Source of the DNA: CAZHBA01 sp964530225
GTDB lineage: Bacteria > Pseudomonadota > Alphaproteobacteria > UBA6615
NCBI GenBank assembly: GCA_964530225.1
Contig: CAZHBA010000010.1
Coordinates: 1-25,334 of the forward strand
Length of the DNA: 25,334 bases
Direction of reading: 5' to 3'
The notes beneath the pieces are model-generated. The model did no database searches. It was not told the DNA's origin and saw only the letters and a program-made list of their open reading frames with translations. Positions 23,039 through 25,334 of this stretch are shown here, in pieces; the stretch's first letter is position 1, and each line of letters starts with the position of its first letter. The position numbers and the translations under genes were made by a program.

Positions 23039-23187
23039 CGCGCGCTTGGGCTTTCGTGGTATGCCTGCCTTTTTCCGGTGTTCTTACCTGCAGGATGGAC
23101 ACCCACCATCAGCTGCCCATCAAAGGTCGCCCACCCCGGAGCAACCGTCACGGCTACCAGAACAACCCCGGGTGCCAAGGTTCGCAT
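23035..23187 (-). CDS. possible 50-residue leader ORF overlapping the SDR start
   Basis: A 50-residue frame starts at ATG 23187 with AGGA about 7 bases upstream. It ends at TGA 23035-23037, which overlaps the SDR start codon in an ATGA arrangement typical of translational coupling. The first 20 residues are hydrophobic (LAPGVVLVAVTVAPGWA) and the rest is polar. An in-frame TAG lies four codons before the ATG, so it is not the end of a longer gene. No family is recognised. The ribosome binding site and the stop-start overlap are the only positive signs. Confidence 0.3.
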   Translation of the reverse strand: MRTLAPGVVLVAVTVAPGWATFDGQLMVGVHPAGKNTGKRQAYHESPSAR

Positions 23188-23273
23188 GGCTCTTTCCTAT
23201 CGCTACGCGGGAACACTCTAAGGCAAGGTATTGAAAATGGGCTTGCGATGGATCAACGGCCGGTATGGGTTAG

Positions 23274-23300
23274 GAACGGACATTGACCGTTCTGGTTTTT
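23274..23300 (+). terminator. small hairpin followed by T5
   Basis: GAACGG (23274-23279) and CCGTTC (23287-23292) form a 6-bp stem with a 7-base loop, followed by TGG and five Ts. No gene on the plus strand obviously needs it, so it may be chance or left from a lost gene. The stretch 23188-23450 otherwise contains nothing I recognise. Confidence 0.25.
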
Positions 23301-23450
23301 ATGTCCTGATATACAGCGATGCGGGCGAAAACGCGCTTATTCTGGCATGCCGACTTTACACAAACCGCCCAGGTAAAGCGCTAGTTGCTCTGGCTACTTG
23401 GTGTAAAACAGCTTCTTATCTGCGAACGCGCACGAAAAACCCGGCTTTTC

Positions 23451-23765
23451 AGCAAACAGTTTGGCAACAGCGTCGCCTATATTTCCACTACCGTTACGGT
23501 TCCCGGCGTCATCAAGCAAACTGGCGACTTCAACCGTTTTGTATTTGCAGAGCGCGATAATCGATCTCCGCCCCGTATTGTCGCGATTCGGGACGTTATC
23601 AACAACGCCGGCATCGACGCACCGCCTACCGACGACATCGATCGTGAGACCTGGCCGAAATTCGTACTCTTCGCCACGGTGACAAAACGTCCAGCTCACG
23701 GACGGTTTGACACACACCGTTTGCGACGAATCTTGCACCTACATTTAGTTAAGGTAATACACTGA
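23451..23765 (+). pseudogene. ketopantoate reductase-family remnant (middle and C-terminal part)
   Basis: One frame encodes the middle of an ApbA/PanE-like protein: VAYISTTVTVPGVIKQTGDF, then FVFAERDNRSPP, NNAGIDAPPTDDI and WPKFVLFATV. These match the family's GVAYIxxxxxxPGVIxxxG, FGE, AGI and W.KF...L segments in order. The N-terminal NADP-binding half is missing entirely. The sequence after KFVLFATV looks shortened, with TKRPAHGRF standing where the TRxPIG segment should be. There is no start codon with a ribosome binding site at the break. It is followed by an AT-rich, T-rich tract (23764-23815) reaching the convergent amidase. It is distinct in sequence from the intact family member at 7021-8052. 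Confidence 0.65.
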
Positions 23766-23796
23766 TTTTCTTATTTTATCTTTATGTTTTTACTAA

Positions 23797-25227
23797 CTAT
23801 TTTATTTTACTCGGCCGATAATCTCGCCATGGCAAGGTACCCTCCAGTTGCGCCGACAGGCGGAATAAGGTGGCCTCATCGGCGAAGCGGGCGACCGCCT
23901 GTACCGACACCGGAAAGCCGGTTTTGGTTCGCCCCACCGGCAGACTAATCGCCGGTTGGCCAGTCTGGTTAAACCACACCGTAAACGGCGAAAACGCCGC
24001 CACCCGGTCCCAGTATTCGTCGGCGTCGTCGAGCATCATATCTATCCAGCCGAGCTGCGGCGGCAGGTGTCCGAGACCCGGTGTCAGCAACACATCGTAG
24101 GTTTGGTGAAAGGCGGCCATGCGCCGGCCCATGGCGTGCATGCGCGCCTGCGCGGTGAACACGTCGTGGCCGTAAACCGTCTCACCCTTCTTGGCCGTCG
24201 CGGCGACCACGCGCTCGACCTCACCTTCTTTCGGCAAGCGTCCCTTTGTCGGATGAGAGCGGACAATCTGCGCTGCGTTTGCCGCCATCAAGGTGCGGAA
24301 GATGTCCTGGCTTTCTTCGTTGGAGATCGGTGGATCGGCCTCTTCGACGCTGTGTCCCAGACCCTCGAGGACAGCCACGGTCTGGTCGAGAACGCAGCGG
24401 TGGTCGCCGTCGGTCGTGGCTCCAGTAGCGCCACCATGGGTAAAAGCGATGCACAGCCGGCCGGGGTCAGCATCGACCTCCTCAAGGAACGGGCGTTTTG
24501 GCGGCGGCGCGAAATAGGGATCGCCCGCGGCGGGAAAACCGGTGGCGTCGAGAATGGCGGCAGTGTCACGCACGGTCAGCGACACGGTGTGCTCGGCGAC
24601 AGTGCCGCCGATGCGCTCGCCCAGCGCCGGAGCAAAACTGTTGCGCCCGCGCGTCGGCTTCAGGCCAACCAGCCCGCAACACGACGCCGGCACGCGGATC
24701 GAGCCGAAGCCGTCGCTGGCGTGTGCCGCCGGCACGATGCGCGCGGCCACCGCCGAGGCCGCGCCGCCGCTGGAACCGCCTGGCGTCAGCGCCGGATCCC
24801 ACGGATTTTGCGTCGGTCCGTAGAATTGCGGCTCGCAAGTGATCGACATGCCGAACTCGCAAGTGTTGGTCTTACCGAAGATCGCCACACCGGCGGCTTC
24901 CAGGCGCTTGACCGTTTCGCTGTCCTCGCCCGGCACGACGTCGGCCATGAAGCGACTGCCGCCAGTGGTGGTAATACCCGCCATCGCCGCACCTAAATCC
25001 TTGATCAGGTAAGGCACGCCCTCGAGCGGCCCGCCGGGCAACCCTTCAGCGATCGCTTGACGGCCAAAATCATAGAGCTCCATGACGATGGCGTTGAGCG
25101 CCGGATTGCGCGCTTGCGCCCTCTCTATCGCTGCTTCCAGCACTTCCCCAGCCGTAGTTTCGCCGCTGCGCACCAGATCGGCCAGACCAACGGCGTCGTA
25201 ATCTTCGTATTCGGCGAAACCGCCCAT
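23797..25227 (-). CDS. amidase (amidase signature family)
   Basis: A 476-residue amidase with an intact Ser-cisSer-Lys triad: K76 in LIKDLG, S152 in PGGSSGG and S176 in GFGSIRVP. Spacing is 76 and 24 residues, the same as in the amidase at 10.8 kb. The C-terminal substrate-binding region (TVWFNQTGQPAISLP) is typical of aliphatic or aryl amide hydrolases and 6-aminohexanoate-cyclic-dimer-hydrolase-like members. GGAGG lies 6 bases before the ATG. The stop sits in an AT-rich tract shared with the ketopantoate reductase remnant. No gatB or gatC is nearby, so a tRNA amidotransferase role is unlikely. It has no obvious operon partner inside the window; the 107 bases upstream contain no recognised gene. 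Confidence 0.9.
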   Translation of the reverse strand: MGGFAEYEDYDAVGLADLVRSGETTAGEVLEAAIERAQARNPALNAIVMELYDFGRQAIAEGLPGGPLEGVPYLIKDLGAAMAGITTTGGSRFMADVVPGEDSETVKRLEAAGVAIFGKTNTCEFGMSITCEPQFYGPTQNPWDPALTPGGSSGGAASAVAARIVPAAHASDGFGSIRVPASCCGLVGLKPTRGRNSFAPALGERIGGTVAEHTVSLTVRDTAAILDATGFPAAGDPYFAPPPKRPFLEEVDADPGRLCIAFTHGGATGATTDGDHRCVLDQTVAVLEGLGHSVEEADPPISNEESQDIFRTLMAANAAQIVRSHPTKGRLPKEGEVERVVAATAKKGETVYGHDVFTAQARMHAMGRRMAAFHQTYDVLLTPGLGHLPPQLGWIDMMLDDADEYWDRVAAFSPFTVWFNQTGQPAISLPVGRTKTGFPVSVQAVARFADEATLFRLSAQLEGTLPWRDYRPSKIK

Positions 25228-25334
25228 GCTGTCCTCCCGCCGTTACCGCTGGCCGCCATATTGCGTCAGCGGTGCGAATTAGTCACTCTCGCATCGATTT
25301 TCTGTGCCATCTATCCGCAGTCGGAAACAGCATG

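Noticed and set aside
23956..24996. Long plus-strand frame (346 codons)
   Set aside because: It is antisense to the amidase with an intact catalytic triad; its composition is Arg/Ala/Gly-rich as expected of a shadow in GC-rich DNA.
1..25334. CRISPR array, tRNA, rRNA or intact insertion sequence
   Set aside because: No regularly spaced repeats, cloverleaf-like segments, rRNA-like conserved stretches or transposase motifs were found on reading both strands.

Overview
The window looks like a GC-rich chromosomal segment of an alphaproteobacterium with a broad catabolic repertoire. This is inferred from the gene families, the short intergenic gaps and the protein style; no rRNA or tRNA gene is present to confirm it. 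I see no phage genes, intact transposase, CRISPR array, tRNA or rRNA.

Layout. 0.4-3.8 kb (+): NAD kinase, an internally deleted M14-type zinc peptidase/deacylase pseudogene, an AbrB-type membrane protein and a glyoxalase II-like hydrolase. 3.9-6.9 kb (-): quinone oxidoreductase, haloalkane dehalogenase and a luciferase-like flavin oxidoreductase. 7.0-12.9 kb (+): ketopantoate reductase-like protein, 3-hydroxyisobutyrate dehydrogenase-like protein, class III aminotransferase, amidase and a methyltransferase. 12.9-13.5 kb: a gene-poor, partly very AT-rich gap. 13.5-18.6 kb (+): a second quinone oxidoreductase, then a compact three-gene molybdenum hydroxylase operon in the order large, FAD, iron-sulfur subunit. 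19.4-20.7 kb (+): an M24 peptidase-fold enzyme. 20.8-23.0 kb (-): SDR and a GlcD-type FAD oxidoreductase as a pair. 23.8-25.2 kb (-): a second amidase.

Most genes encode soluble redox or hydrolytic enzymes of organic-compound breakdown: dehalogenation, amide hydrolysis, transamination, hydroxyacid or semialdehyde oxidation/reduction and Mo-dependent hydroxylation. The 8.25-10.6 kb pair (hydroxyacid dehydrogenase plus class III aminotransferase) and the 20.8-23.0 kb pair (SDR plus FAD-linked hydroxyacid dehydrogenase) are the best candidates for working as metabolic couples. The substrates cannot be read from the sequence.

The most striking feature is the amount of gene debris. There is an M14-type gene with its middle deleted, a C-terminal remnant of a DHA2-type efflux pump starting just after the Fe-S subunit stop codon, and a headless ketopantoate reductase fragment. 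There are also possible PIN-toxin and DUF559 scraps. The molybdenum hydroxylase operon is bounded on both sides by such remnants, which suggests insertion by recombination or heavy local rearrangement. I did not find a convincing wholly new biological system. The best leads are this debris-flanked operon, whose large subunit has a non-CO-dehydrogenase active-site loop, and the M24 enzyme that has lost a metal ligand.
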